Source: CANJBX01 sp035556735
GTDB lineage: Bacteria; Pseudomonadota; Alphaproteobacteria; Rhizobiales; Xanthobacteraceae
Length of the DNA stretch: 64,000 nt
NCBI GenBank assembly: GCA_035556735.1
Contig: DATMFF010000008.1
Location: forward strand, 62,001-126,000
Direction: 5' to 3'
Shown here: piece after piece, positions 33,670-44,080 of the stretch
How the letters are laid out: every line of letters begins with the position of its first letter
How positions within the stretch are numbered: position 1 is the first letter of the stretch
The notes under the pieces: generated by a model
The model's database searches: none
The model's input: only the letters and a program-made list of their open reading frames with translations
Told to the model about the DNA's origin: nothing
Made by a program: the position numbers and the translations under genes

Positions 33670-35262
33670 ATGACAGACCAGCTCCGCCGCATCGGCCGCG
33701 CCCTCATTTCCGTCTCCGACAAGACCGGACTGATCGACTTTGCCCGCGCGCTGTCCGGCCGCGGCATCGCGCTGGTTTCGACGGGCGGCACGCGTAAGGC
33801 GATCGCCGACGCCGGCCTGCCAGTGCAGGACGTTTCCGATCTGACGGGGTTCCCCGAGATGATGGACGGGCGCGTCAAGACGCTGCACCCGAAGGTGCAT
33901 GGCGGGTTGCTCGCGATCCGCGACAATGTGGAGCACGCCGGCTCCATGCGCGCGCATGGCATCGCGCCCATCGATCTCCTGGTGGTCAACCTCTACCCGT
34001 TCGAGGGCACCATCGCCAAAGGCGCAAGCTACGACGATTGCATCGAGAACATCGATATTGGCGGTCCGGCGATGATCCGTGCCGCGGCGAAGAACCATGC
34101 CGACGTGGCTGTCGTGGTCGAGCCTGACGATTACGCCACCGTTTTGGCTGAACTCTCCACCCATGGCGGGGCGACGACACTGGCGCTGCGCCACAAGCTC
34201 GCAGCCAAGGCCTATGCCCGCACCGCGGCCTATGACGCGGCGATCTCCAATTGGTTCGCGGCAACGCTTGGCGATGACGCACCGGCGTTCCGCGCCATCG
34301 GCGGCAAGCTGGTCGAGGCGCTGCGCTACGGCGAGAACCCGCACCAGAGCGCCGCGTTCTATCGTACGACCGAGCAGCGCTTCGGCGTGGCCACTGCGCG
34401 CCAGGTGCAGGGCAAGCAGCTCTCCTACAACAACCTCAACGACACCGACGCCGCGTTTGAATGCGTGAGTGAGTTCGATCCCGCCCGCACGGCCGCCTGC
34501 GCGATCGTCAAACATGCCAACCCCTGCGGGGTCGCCGAGGGCGCGAGTCTCGTGGAGGCCTACCAGAAGGCTCTGCGTTGCGATCCCGTTTCGGCCTTCG
34601 GCGGCATCGTCGCGCTCAACCGCGCGCTCGATGCCGAGGCGGCCCGCGCCATCACCGAGATCTTCACCGAGGTCATCATCGCGCCGGAGGCCACCGAGGA
34701 GGCGATCGCCATCGTCGGCGCCAAGAAGAACCTGCGCCTGCTCATCGCCGGCGGCCTGCCCGATCCCCGCGCCAAGGGGCTCACCGCCAAGACGGTCGCC
34801 GGCGGCCTGCTGGTGCAATCACGCGACAACGCGGTCGTCGACGACATGCAGCTGCGTACCGTGACCAAGCGCGGGCCAACCGATATCGAGCTAGCTGACC
34901 TGCGCTTCGCCTTCCGCGTCGCCAAGCACGTCAAGTCCAACACGATCGTCTACGCCAGGGACCGCGCCACGGTGGGCATTGGCGCCGGTCAGATGAGCCG
35001 TGTCGATTCCGCGCGCATCGCGGCGCGCAAGGCGCAGGATGCCGCCGAGGCGGCGGGGGCGCGGGAATCGCTCACCAAAGGGGCGGTGGTCGCGTCAGAC
35101 GCGTTCTTCCCGTTCGCGGACGGCCTCTTGGTCGCCATCGAGGCCGGCGCCACGGCGGTGATCCAACCAGGCGGTTCGATGCGGGACGAGGATGTGATCA
35201 AGGCCGCCGACGACCATGGCATTGCCATGGTGTTCACCGGTACGCGCCACTTCCGCCACTAG
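33670..35262 (+). CDS. purH: Bifunctional AICAR formyltransferase / IMP cyclohydrolase
   Basis: A 530-residue PurH catalysing the last two steps of IMP synthesis. The N-terminal MGS-like cyclohydrolase domain (ALISVSDKTGLIDFARAL, LVSTGGTRKAIADAG, MMDGRVKTLHPKVHGGLLA) is followed by the AICAR transformylase domain (about residue 200 on), with KQLSYNNLNDTDAAFE, IVKHANPCGVAEG and the C-terminal IQPGGSMRDEDVIKAAD. ATG at 33670 is preferred because the upstream extension encodes the REP-like repeat. Confidence 0.97.
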   Translation: MTDQLRRIGRALISVSDKTGLIDFARALSGRGIALVSTGGTRKAIADAGLPVQDVSDLTGFPEMMDGRVKTLHPKVHGGLLAIRDNVEHAGSMRAHGIAPIDLLVVNLYPFEGTIAKGASYDDCIENIDIGGPAMIRAAAKNHADVAVVVEPDDYATVLAELSTHGGATTLALRHKLAAKAYARTAAYDAAISNWFAATLGDDAPAFRAIGGKLVEALRYGENPHQSAAFYRTTEQRFGVATARQVQGKQLSYNNLNDTDAAFECVSEFDPARTAACAIVKHANPCGVAEGASLVEAYQKALRCDPVSAFGGIVALNRALDAEAARAITEIFTEVIIAPEATEEAIAIVGAKKNLRLLIAGGLPDPRAKGLTAKTVAGGLLVQSRDNAVVDDMQLRTVTKRGPTDIELADLRFAFRVAKHVKSNTIVYARDRATVGIGAGQMSRVDSARIAARKAQDAAEAAGARESLTKGAVVASDAFFPFADGLLVAIEAGATAVIQPGGSMRDEDVIKAADDHGIAMVFTGTRHFRH

Positions 35263-35558
35263 CGCCGCCGCTTAGAAGTTCCTGGACTTCAAATCGAAAG
35301 CGCCGGGCACGGGCGACGGTTTCCCCTTTTCCGCACGTTTCGGATCAAGGTGTCATCCACCGGTTCACGATGTCGACCATTTCACGGTCGCATCTTAGAC
35401 ACCTTAAACGTCTTGATTGGGATGAGCCTGCCGGAGGCGGCCGATCCGCAAGGCGCGCCCGTCCGCAGATGGACATTTGCGCAACTTGCAGACGAATCAA
35501 AGGCTCGGAGCAGGCGCGGACTTCTTGCGGGCGGCGCTCTCAAGGACGCGGGATAGCC
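35263..35558. other. Intergenic region between convergent purH and glutamate dehydrogenase genes
   Basis: About 296 bp without a convincing gene. It holds an inverted repeat AAGGTGTC (35347-35354) / GACACCTT (35398-35405), 43 bases apart, and a stretch less GC-rich than its surroundings. A 68-codon plus-strand ORF (35350-35556) lacks family features and a clear ribosome site, so it is not called. Confidence 0.4.
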
Positions 35559-38500
35559 CTACTTTTCCAGCGCCAGGTCGCCCAGCATGCTGGCGGCGAC
35601 CGCAAGCTTCGACAGCGTGAGGCCAGAGCTGGCGATCTCATGCACCGCGGTGCGGATGCGATCTACCTGTTGGCGGCGCGGTGCCACCCAGGCCTCGACC
35701 GCCTCCTGGCCGGCCCGCCCGGTCGCGAGCATGTCGGCGGTCAATCGCCGCAACGCATCCTCGATCGTGTTGAGTGAACGATCGAACGCCAGGCGGTCGA
35801 AATAGTCGCCGACGCGGACTTCACGCGCCGCAGTTCCGATCTGCTCCAGGCGGAAATAGCCCCCGGCCGCGAAGAACGTTGCCGCCGCATCTGTCACCGT
35901 GCGGCCGCAGCGGTCAGCCACCAGCACGACGTCCGGCGCCACAGTGAGCGCCGGCAGGTCGGCGATGCGGCGTGCGAGATCCTCCGGTACCCGCTGCGCG
36001 ATCAACGCGGCGCGGCGCGCGAGCCGGACCTCCGCCACGCTCGCCGGCAGAGTGTCATCGAGCGCGGAGGCAACCTCGGCGATTCCCGTCTGGTAGCGTT
36101 CGACCACCGCAGCCAGTCCTTGGCTCAGATCGACATTGCGCAGGAACCAGACCAAACGATCGATCAGGAGATCCTGCACCGCCGCATAGAGCCCGAGCTG
36201 GACCTCGCCAGCGACCTTGTTGTCGAGCGCATCGATCTCCCCGTTGAGCGCAATCATACCGTAGCTGTTGCGTACGGCCGCGAAGGCGGCGGCGATGCGA
36301 TCGGGCGAGGCACCGGTCTGGTCGGCGATGCGCACGATCAGCGACGGTCCGCCGCGATTGATCATGGAATTTGCGAGTTGGGTAACGATGATCTCGCGCC
36401 GCAGCCGATGATGCTCGAGTGCATCGGGGAATCGCTCTGCAATCAGCGGTGGGAAATAGCGGAAGACCTCGCGCGCAAGATAAGGGTCGTCGGGCACCGG
36501 CGAGTCGAGCAGGTCCTCGCGGAGCGCGAGCTTGGCGTAGGCGAGCAGCACCGCCAGCTCCGGCCGTGTCAACGGCTGCACCCGGCGGCGCCGCTCCTCG
36601 ATGGCGAGGTCGTCGGGCAGGAATTCGACCGCACGATCGAGATCGCCGCGGGCCTCCAGCGTCTGCATCAGCCGCTGCTCGAAGCCGAGATCGCCCATGC
36701 CGCTGCGCTGCGCCAGCGAGAGCGCGAGTGTCTGCTGGTAGTTGTTGCGCAACACGAGCGCGGCGACGTCCTCGGTCATCTCCGCGAGCAGCACGTCCCG
36801 GTCGCCGCGCGACAGGCGTCCGTCTCGCTCGGGACGGCTAAGCGCAATCTTGAGGTTGACCTCGAGGTCCGATGTGTTGACGCCCGCAGAGTTGTCGATG
36901 GCATCGGTGTTAAGCCGGACGCCATGCATGGCCGCTTCCACGCGGCCAAGCTGGGTCACCCCGAGATTGGCACCCTCGCCCACCACCTTGCAGCGCAGGT
37001 CGGCGCCGGTGATGCGGATCGCATCATTGGCGCGGTCGCCCACTCGGTCGTCGGTCTCGCTTTGCGCGCGCACGTAGGTGCCGATGCCGCCGAAGAACAG
37101 AAGATCAACCGGCGCCTTGAGGATCGCGTTCATCACCTCCTGCGGCGTCGCTGCCGCCTTGGCGAGCCCGATCGCCCGCTGCGCCTCCGCCGAAAGCCGG
37201 ATTTCCTTGGCGGATCGCGAAAAGACCCCGCCGCCCGCCGAGATCAGTGTCTTGTCGTAGTCCTGCCAGCTCGAACGCGGCAGCTCGAACAGCCGCCTGC
37301 GTTCCATGAAGCTCGCCTCCGGGTCTGGATCCGGATCGATGAAGATGTCGCGGTGGTCGAACGCCGCGACCAGCCTGATGGTGCGCTCGCGCAGCATGCC
37401 GTTGCCGAACACGTCGCCCGACATGTCTCCGACGCCGGCCACCGTGAACGAGGTCGCGCCGACATCAATGTCCATCTCGCGGAAGTGCCGCTTCACGGCT
37501 TCCCATGCGCCGCGGGCCGTGATGCCCATCTTCTTGTGGTCGTAGCCGGCCGACCCGCCGGAGGCGAAGGCGTCGTCGAGCCAGAAGTCGTGTTCCTGCG
37601 AGATGCCGTTGGCGATGTCGGAGAACGTTGCGGTTCCCTTGTCAGCGGCAACGACGAGATACGGATCGTCCCCATCGAGGCGCACAACGTTCTCGGGCGG
37701 CAACACCTCGGCGCCCTTCAGATTGTCCGTGAGATCGAGCAGCGTATTGATGAGAACCTTGTAGGCGGCGACACCCTCCGCCTGAATGGCCTCGCGTCCG
37801 CCTGTCGTCGGAAGGCGCTTGGGCACGAAGCCCCCTTTCGCGCCCACCGGCACGATGCAGGCGTTCTTGACCTGCTGCGCCTTCACGAGGCCAAGGATCT
37901 CCGTACGGAAATCCTGCGGCCGGTCCGACCAGCGGATTCCCCCGCGCGCGACCTTGGCGAAACGAAGGTGGATTCCTTCCACCCGCAGCGAATAGACGAA
38001 GATCTCGTAGAGCGGCCGCGGCAGAGGCATGGCCTCGACCGCCTTGCTGGCGAACTTGATGGCGATTGTCTGCGGGGGGTGGCCCTCGCTATCGATCTGA
38101 AAGAAGTTGGTGCGCAGGCCCGCCATGACCGCATTCACAAAGCGGCGCAGGATGCGGTCTTCGTCCAGACTCGTGACACCGGCAAGCGCAGCCTCGATGT
38201 CGGCCACGATGGCGCGCGTCTGATGCTCGCGCTCGGCGGCATCGATGGCCATACCCGTGCTGAACCGGCAGTAGAACAGCGCGATGATCTTCTCGGCGAT
38301 GGCGGCATGCTTCACCACCGTCGCCCACATGTAGTCCTGCGAGAACGGAATGCGGACCTGGCGCAGGTAGCGCGAGATCGTACGCACGAGCGCAATATCG
38401 CGCCAGCCCAGCCCCGCCGCCAGGACCAGCGCATTGTAGCCGTCGTTCTCGGCGAGGCCATGCATCACCATGAGGAACGCAGTTTCCAGGCGTGCCTTGA

Positions 38501-40394
38501 GGATTGAAATCTCGCTTACTGGATGGATGGCGCATTCCAGCATCATGTCGTGCAGCCAGTAATCCTGCCCGCCTTCGCTGTGCGCTGTGACGTGATAGGT
38601 GTGCTCGTCGACGATGCGGAATCCCATGTTCTCCAGCACCGGGAGGCGGTCCGACAGCGAGATCGGCCTGTCGAAGCTCCACACCTTGAGCGCGGCAGAA
38701 CCCTCCTCGGGGCCCTGCTGCGTGTGAAAGTCCACAGCCAACGGGCGCTCGGAACTCAGGCGATCGATCACCGCGATATCGCCGACCGCGGTTTCCGGCG
38801 AATAGGCTTCACGATAGGCCGCGGAGAAGGCCGGCCGATATCGCGCGTTGAGGCGGCGTGCCGTGGCGGGATCGTGCGCCAACATCAGCGCCGCGCCCAG
38901 CCGGTCGGACCACGTGCGCACGATCTCGCCGACCACGCTTTCGAGCTCGGCGCGGCCGACCTCCGGCGCAGGCTCGGCGTTGCGGCCAATGATGTAGTGC
39001 ACCCGCACCAGCGGGCTTTCCGGGAAGTACGGATAGAACGCCGACACCCGGCCGTTGAACGTCTTGGCGAGATAGCGTCCGACGCGCGCCTGTACGTCGC
39101 TGTCATAACGCTCGCGCGGCACGTACACGAGCACCGACACAAACCGATCGAACCGGTCATGCCGCGCCAGCACCCGCACGCGCGGCCGCTCGTCGAGATG
39201 CAGCACGGCCTGCGTGAACTCGAAGAGCAGGTCGTCTTCGATCTGGAACAGCTCGTCGCGCGGATAGGTGTCAAGCACATTGGCCAGCGCCTTGCCGGAG
39301 TGGCTCTCCGGCGCAAAGCCTGCGCGGGCGAGCACGCGATCGGCCTTCCGGCGCAGGTAGGGAATGGCCCGGATCGAGCGCGTGTAGGCCGTCGACGTGA
39401 ACAGACCGACGATGCGGAATTCCCCGACCAGACGGCCCTCCGCCGAGAAGCGTTTCACCGCGATGAAGTCCATGTACACGCGGCGATGCACGCGTGCGCG
39501 CAAATTGGCCTTGGTGATGAACAGCACTCGCGGCTCGCGCAGGAACTCGCGGATTTCGGGCGTGACCGCCACCATTTCGGTGCCGCGCCGAAGTACGTGC
39601 AGGTCCTGTGCGCGTAACAGCCCGAGGCCGCTCTCGTCTTGCGGCGTGTGTTCGAGCGCGTCTCCGGTGAAGACATATTCACGCACACCAAAGAACGTAA
39701 AATTGTTGGCGACCAGCCATTCCAGGAACTGCACTGCCTCGTCGATCTCCTCCGCCGGCAGCGGCGGCGGATTCGCTCTGAGCTCGGCGATTACCGCATC
39801 CACCCGCCTGAGCATGGACCGCCAATCGCCCACGATCCGCCGCACGTCGGCCAGCACCGACTCCAGGCCAGCAACGAGCGCAACCCGTTGCTCGACGTCG
39901 TCAAGCAGATCGACGTGGATGTGGATGAAGCTCTCGCGCCGGCTGGTGAGTACGTCGCTGGCAGCGCCGAGCCCAATGAACTGGCCGGAGGCGTCGCGTG
40001 TCACCTCGAGGACCGGATGGGCGACCAGCTTCACGGTCAGGTGTCGCTCGGCGAGCTCGCCCATCACCGAATCGAGCAAAAACGGCATGTCGTCGTTGAC
40101 GATCTCGATGATCGAGGTGGTCTTGAGCTCCTTGCGGGCGGCCTCCGGCGCCGCTGCGATCCGGATTTTCGGCCGGCCCGGCGCACGCACCTGCAGGAAT
40201 GCGAACGCGTCGGACGCCAGCGCCGCGAGCTCGACCGGCTGATAACGTTTGATGTCCTCCGGCGCGACGTGCCCAAACAGCGCGTCAGCGAAGGTCTCGA
40301 TGTCCTTCTGCGGCTGGTGGGCCGCCCCGAAATCGTCACGTGCCCCGAGGTCGAGGTTGATGAGGTCTCGGGCGGTGGGACGATCCGCGCTCAT
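35559..40394 (-). CDS. NAD-specific glutamate dehydrogenase, large (GDH2/GdhB) type
   Basis: A 1611-residue enzyme of the 180-kDa class that deaminates glutamate to 2-oxoglutarate with NAD+. Regulatory ACT-like N-terminal domains (first about 700 residues, including STIIEIVNDDMPFLLDSVMG in near form) are followed by the catalytic core: RWSDRPQDFRTEILGLVKAQ, VPVGAKGGFVPKRLP, YDHKKMGITARGAWEAVKRH, VAGVGDMSGDVFGNGM and VGEGANLGVTQLGRVE. ATG at 40394 was chosen over an upstream ATG. Length is as expected. It is divergent from the AhpD-like gene and links amino-acid breakdown to the ammonium genes further right only by function, not by operon. Confidence 0.96.
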   Translation of the reverse strand: MSADRPTARDLINLDLGARDDFGAAHQPQKDIETFADALFGHVAPEDIKRYQPVELAALASDAFAFLQVRAPGRPKIRIAAAPEAARKELKTTSIIEIVNDDMPFLLDSVMGELAERHLTVKLVAHPVLEVTRDASGQFIGLGAASDVLTSRRESFIHIHVDLLDDVEQRVALVAGLESVLADVRRIVGDWRSMLRRVDAVIAELRANPPPLPAEEIDEAVQFLEWLVANNFTFFGVREYVFTGDALEHTPQDESGLGLLRAQDLHVLRRGTEMVAVTPEIREFLREPRVLFITKANLRARVHRRVYMDFIAVKRFSAEGRLVGEFRIVGLFTSTAYTRSIRAIPYLRRKADRVLARAGFAPESHSGKALANVLDTYPRDELFQIEDDLLFEFTQAVLHLDERPRVRVLARHDRFDRFVSVLVYVPRERYDSDVQARVGRYLAKTFNGRVSAFYPYFPESPLVRVHYIIGRNAEPAPEVGRAELESVVGEIVRTWSDRLGAALMLAHDPATARRLNARYRPAFSAAYREAYSPETAVGDIAVIDRLSSERPLAVDFHTQQGPEEGSAALKVWSFDRPISLSDRLPVLENMGFRIVDEHTYHVTAHSEGGQDYWLHDMMLECAIHPVSEISILKARLETAFLMVMHGLAENDGYNALVLAAGLGWRDIALVRTISRYLRQVRIPFSQDYMWATVVKHAAIAEKIIALFYCRFSTGMAIDAAEREHQTRAIVADIEAALAGVTSLDEDRILRRFVNAVMAGLRTNFFQIDSEGHPPQTIAIKFASKAVEAMPLPRPLYEIFVYSLRVEGIHLRFAKVARGGIRWSDRPQDFRTEILGLVKAQQVKNACIVPVGAKGGFVPKRLPTTGGREAIQAEGVAAYKVLINTLLDLTDNLKGAEVLPPENVVRLDGDDPYLVVAADKGTATFSDIANGISQEHDFWLDDAFASGGSAGYDHKKMGITARGAWEAVKRHFREMDIDVGATSFTVAGVGDMSGDVFGNGMLRERTIRLVAAFDHRDIFIDPDPDPEASFMERRRLFELPRSSWQDYDKTLISAGGGVFSRSAKEIRLSAEAQRAIGLAKAAATPQEVMNAILKAPVDLLFFGGIGTYVRAQSETDDRVGDRANDAIRITGADLRCKVVGEGANLGVTQLGRVEAAMHGVRLNTDAIDNSAGVNTSDLEVNLKIALSRPERDGRLSRGDRDVLLAEMTEDVAALVLRNNYQQTLALSLAQRSGMGDLGFEQRLMQTLEARGDLDRAVEFLPDDLAIEERRRRVQPLTRPELAVLLAYAKLALREDLLDSPVPDDPYLAREVFRYFPPLIAERFPDALEHHRLRREIIVTQLANSMINRGGPSLIVRIADQTGASPDRIAAAFAAVRNSYGMIALNGEIDALDNKVAGEVQLGLYAAVQDLLIDRLVWFLRNVDLSQGLAAVVERYQTGIAEVASALDDTLPASVAEVRLARRAALIAQRVPEDLARRIADLPALTVAPDVVLVADRCGRTVTDAAATFFAAGGYFRLEQIGTAAREVRVGDYFDRLAFDRSLNTIEDALRRLTADMLATGRAGQEAVEAWVAPRRQQVDRIRTAVHEIASSGLTLSKLAVAASMLGDLALEK

Positions 40395-40608
40395 GATGAC
40401 CTGCTGTGAGGGGCGGTTGAACGAATCTGTCGCGCAGTTTGACCTAATTGCGACTGCACCGTCGAGACAATGCCCACTTTTGACCGTAACGCGATGCCGA
40501 GGCCTTGCGCCCGTTGCGCGACATGCAACACACTGACGCGCCACTATATTTCATTTCCGCCGGCGAGGCGACCTTCTTGCCGCGGCGTGCAGGAGAAGTG
40601 AGGGCCAC

Positions 40609-41253
40609 ATGGCCGCAAAATCCCCCCGACACAAGCGCGCGACGGCCGCAAATTCCGCGACATCGCCGCCCGCCCGCAGCACCGATGGTGACGATAGGCA
40701 TATCGTCGCGCTCGACCTTCCTGCGGGAGGGCCGAGCGAAGCCATGCAGGCCTATTTCGCCAAATGCGACGAGAAGCTGGGTTTTATTCCCAACGTGCTC
40801 AAGGCCTACGCGTTCGATAACGCCAAGCTGGAAGCCTTCGTCGCCATGTACAATGACCTGATGCTGGCGCCCTCCGGCCTTTCCAAGCTCGAGCGCGAGC
40901 TGATCGCGGTCGCGGTATCGGCACAGAACCGCTGCTATTACTGCCTGGTGGCGCATGGTGCTGCGGTGCGTGCGCTGTCGGAAGATCCCGCCTTGGGCGA
41001 GTTGATGGTGATGAATTATCGCGCCGCGCGGCTCTCCAGGCGGCACCGCGCCATGCTCGACTTCGCCGTCAAGCTCACGGTCGAACCATGGTCGATGGAA
41101 GAGGATGACCGCGCCGCCCTGCGCCGCGCCGGATTTTCGGACCGCGACATCTGGGACATTGCCGCCGTAACGGGCTTCTTCAACATGTCGAACCGCATCG
41201 CCTCCGCCGCCGACATGCGCCCCAACAGCGTCTATCACGGACAGGCACGCTAG
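40609..41253 (+). CDS. AhpD-like (carboxymuconolactone decarboxylase family) peroxidase-related protein
   Basis: A 214-residue all-helical protein of the uncharacterised peroxidase-related group. The redox motif CYYCLVAH gives Cys109, Cys112 and His116 in the AhpD arrangement; IPNVLKAYAFDNAKLEAFV and AAVTGFFNMSNRIASA are family blocks. It probably acts as a thiol antioxidant; the substrate is unknown. The N-terminal 30 residues are basic and low in complexity. It is divergent from the glutamate dehydrogenase gene and ends 9 bases before ggt, so they may be co-transcribed. Confidence 0.88.
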   Translation: MAAKSPRHKRATAANSATSPPARSTDGDDRHIVALDLPAGGPSEAMQAYFAKCDEKLGFIPNVLKAYAFDNAKLEAFVAMYNDLMLAPSGLSKLERELIAVAVSAQNRCYYCLVAHGAAVRALSEDPALGELMVMNYRAARLSRRHRAMLDFAVKLTVEPWSMEEDDRAALRRAGFSDRDIWDIAAVTGFFNMSNRIASAADMRPNSVYHGQAR

Positions 41254-41262
41254 GATCCGCCG

Positions 41263-43059
41263 TTGCCCAATACTCCGATATCTCCTCGTCAAAGCCGGCC
41301 CGTGGCGAGACGCCGCGTCGCCGCAGGCCTGATCCTGCTCTGCGCCGGATTCGTCTTTGCCGGCAACGCCTTGGCCCAGATACCGCCCGCAGCACCCGAG
41401 GCAATGCCGTCAACCGCCATCGCGCAGGCACAGACCGCCAGTGCGCGCAATGGCATGGTCGCAAGCCAGGACGCCTTGGCGACCCGCGTCGGGGTCGCTG
41501 TGCTGGAGCGCGGTGGCAACGCCGTCGATGCGGCGGTCGCTGTCGGCTTCACCCTCGCCGCCACCCTGCCGCGCGCGGGCAATCTCGGTGGTGGCGGGTT
41601 CATGGTGATCCACCTTGCGGATGGCCGCGATACCGCGATCGACTATCGCGAAGTCGCGCCGGCCGCCACGACGGCGCAGGTTTTCCTCGACGAGGCGGGC
41701 AACGTCGACCCGCAAAAATCGCGCTTTACAGGCCTTGCCATAGGCGTTCCTGGTACCGTGGCTGGCCTCGCGCTTGCACACGAACGATACGGCTCGGGCA
41801 AACTGACGCTCGCGGAATTGATCGCTCCCGCCGTCGACTATGCGCGCACGGGCGTACCGGTCGAGAACGACCTGCTCGATTCCCTGCTGCTGGCAGCGCC
41901 GCGCCTCGCGCGAGCATCGGCGACCGCAAAGATCTTCCTCGAGCCGGATGGCAGCGCACCCCCGCAAGGCAGCTTGCTCAAGCAGGCCGATCTCGCTGCC
42001 TCCTTGGCGCTCATTGCCCGCGACGGTCCGCGCGCCTTCTACGACGGCGCGCTTACGCCGAAGATCGTCGCGAGCGTACGCGCCGCGGGCGGGCTGATGA
42101 CGCTCGATGACCTGAAGGCCTACCGCGCCATCGAGCGCGCGCCACTGCGCGGCACCTATCGCGGCTACGACATCATCTCGATGCCTCCTCCGTCGTCGGG
42201 CGGCACGCACCTTATCGAGATGCTCAACGTGCTCGAGGGCTTTCCACTCGGCACCGGCAAGCTTGCCTTCGGTGCACCCGATTCGCTTCACCTGATGATC
42301 GAGGCAATGAAGCTCGCCTACGCCGACCGCGCCGAGTTCATGGGCGACAGCGACGCTGTCGACGTGCCGCTGGCGCACCTCATCTCGAAGGATTACGCCG
42401 CCAAGCTGCGCAGCGAGATCGATCCCGCGCGGGCGCGTCCTTCCCGCGAGATTCGTCCGAACAGCCCGGCGACCGCGGGCGGCGCCAACACCACGCATTT
42501 CTCCGTGGTCGACCGCGACGGCAACGCCGTCGCCAACACTTATTCGCTCAACTTCAACTACGGCGTCGGCTTCGTCGCTGACGGAACCGGTATCCTGCTC
42601 AACAACACCCTCGATGATTTCGCAGCCAAGCCCGGCGTCCCCAATGCCTTCGGCCTGCTCGGTGCCGACGCCAACGCGCCAGGTCCCGGCAAGCGTCCGC
42701 TCTCTTCCATGACACCGACGATCGTGCTCGAGAACGGAAGGCCCGCAGTGGTCACGGGTGCACCAGGCGGCAGCCGCATCATTACCGCCGTGCTTCAGGT
42801 GATCATGAACGTTATCGATTTCCACAGACCGATCGGCGAGGCCGTAGCCGCGCCGCGCGTCCACCATCAATGGATGCCCGATCAGGTACTGGTCGAGCGC
42901 ACCCAACCGGCCGAAACCGTGAAGGCACTCGAGGCACGCGGGCACGCGGTGCGCATCGGCCCGCCTTCCGGGTCGGCACACTCGGTCGTGCGCAATGGTG
43001 ACGATCTTGTCGGCGCTGCCGATGGCCGCAGCCGTGGTGCGCTGGCGGCTGGGTACTGA
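41263..43059 (+). CDS. ggt: Gamma-glutamyltransferase
   Basis: A 598-residue Ntn-hydrolase precursor with a signal peptide (AAGLILLCAGFVFAGNALAQ). It cuts itself before Thr410 in GGANTTHFSVVDRDGNAVANT to form large and small subunits and then transfers or hydrolyses glutathione's gamma-glutamyl group in the periplasm. Other landmarks: LERGGNAVDAAVA, NLGGGGFMV, PPPSSGGTHLIEMLN and PLSSMTPTIVLENG. The start shown is a TTG; a GTG at 41302 (VARRRVAAG) is an alternative that still leaves a signal peptide. Confidence 0.94.
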   Translation: MPNTPISPRQSRPVARRRVAAGLILLCAGFVFAGNALAQIPPAAPEAMPSTAIAQAQTASARNGMVASQDALATRVGVAVLERGGNAVDAAVAVGFTLAATLPRAGNLGGGGFMVIHLADGRDTAIDYREVAPAATTAQVFLDEAGNVDPQKSRFTGLAIGVPGTVAGLALAHERYGSGKLTLAELIAPAVDYARTGVPVENDLLDSLLLAAPRLARASATAKIFLEPDGSAPPQGSLLKQADLAASLALIARDGPRAFYDGALTPKIVASVRAAGGLMTLDDLKAYRAIERAPLRGTYRGYDIISMPPPSSGGTHLIEMLNVLEGFPLGTGKLAFGAPDSLHLMIEAMKLAYADRAEFMGDSDAVDVPLAHLISKDYAAKLRSEIDPARARPSREIRPNSPATAGGANTTHFSVVDRDGNAVANTYSLNFNYGVGFVADGTGILLNNTLDDFAAKPGVPNAFGLLGADANAPGPGKRPLSSMTPTIVLENGRPAVVTGAPGGSRIITAVLQVIMNVIDFHRPIGEAVAAPRVHHQWMPDQVLVERTQPAETVKALEARGHAVRIGPPSGSAHSVVRNGDDLVGAADGRSRGALAAGY

Positions 43060-43114
43060 TTGGCGGATTTGCCATCCGTGAGAAACGGGACGGACCGCGA
43101 TCCGCATCGCGCGG

Positions 43115-43393
43115 TTACGACACGAGATCCTGATACTCCGGGTGGCGCGCAATGAACGCCGACACAAATGGACAGCGCGGCGCTAACTTGAGCCCGCGCG
43201 CACGAATGATGTCGAGCGCGCCGCGCACCAGGGCGGAACCGTAGCCCTGTCCCTCAAGCACCCGCGGAACTTCCGTGTGATAAATCGTGAACACGTTCGG
43301 CCCGGCTCGATAGGCCGCGATTGCGAGCGCGTCGCCAATGTCCATCTCGAACCGGTTCTTCTCAGGATTGTCGCGAACGCGGCTGCTGTCCAT
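43115..43393 (-). CDS. Small GNAT-family N-acetyltransferase
   Basis: A 92-residue protein of the short GNAT (Acetyltransf_CG/YidJ-like) family: NRFEMDIGDALAIAAYRAG, the beta-strand VFTIYHTEVPRVLEGQGYGSALVRGALD with the acetyl-CoA pyrophosphate loop GQGYGS, and the C-terminal CPFVSAFIARHPEYQDL. The family acetylates amines; the substrate is unknown. ATG at 43393 fits the family length; the much longer open frame upstream has no homology-like features. Confidence 0.9.
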   Translation of the reverse strand: MDSSRVRDNPEKNRFEMDIGDALAIAAYRAGPNVFTIYHTEVPRVLEGQGYGSALVRGALDIIRARGLKLAPRCPFVSAFIARHPEYQDLVS

Positions 43394-43866
43394 ACCAGCA
43401 ACATAGTGCCCTTTCCACGCGGCGCCAGCGCATGCGTTTGTTTCAGCGCACCTGATCGACGGCTCCATCGGCGACATTGGCCGTGTGCGTGCGTCTGCAC
43501 CGTGGCAACGACCAGAGTTCTTGGCTTGCGGGGGCGGCCATGACCCGGTCGCCGGGATCCTGCCTGGCGAGATCGCCGTCGACGGGGATTTCGCTCGGGA
43601 GCTTTGCGCCGCTGCTTGCTGCCCAACGGGCAAGCAGGTCGTGCCCCCGGCCTCGTCAGCTCAAACACCCCAAGCCCGAAACCAAGGACGATCTCAACGG
43701 CGGATCGGCGAGGCAGCCAGGGTGGGTACCGGTCGACCATCTCGCCCAAGATCGGCCCGACTTGCGGCGGTGCCGGATGTCTGGGGTGTCTAGCTCTAGC
43801 TGCCGGCGGCGCCCACGGGTGGCGTTTCTGAGGCCCAGCCTTGCCCGCGCAATAGCGGGAGTAAAC
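43394..43866. other. 473-bp intergenic stretch without a convincing gene
   Basis: Open frames here run across tRNA-Gly or consist of arginine/proline-rich noise. One structure stands out: CTGCTTGC (43612-43619) and GCAAGCAG (43630-43637), an 8-bp perfect hairpin with a 10-base loop that can alternatively pair TGCCC with GGGCA. Nothing else is seen. Confidence 0.4.
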
Positions 43867-43941
<75 letters not shown>

Positions 43942-44080
43942 ATCCGTGCGGCCAAGCCGCGAAGCCACGTGTCTATGCCATAAGCGGCCGGCTTTGCAAC
44001 CCATTCTCCGGAAATGGTAACTGCGGTCCCACATTCGAGCTAGGTCCCCGTCCCGAGTGCGGAAATACTCACGCCCAGCC

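Noticed and set aside
35350..35556. 68-codon plus-strand frame between purH and the glutamate dehydrogenase gene
   Set aside because: No ribosome site, no family feature and no operon context; too weak to call a gene.
36120..38507. 795-codon open frame on the plus strand inside the glutamate dehydrogenase gene
   Set aside because: It is the antisense of a strongly conserved gene in high-GC DNA, where long antisense frames arise by codon bias; it shows no family motif.
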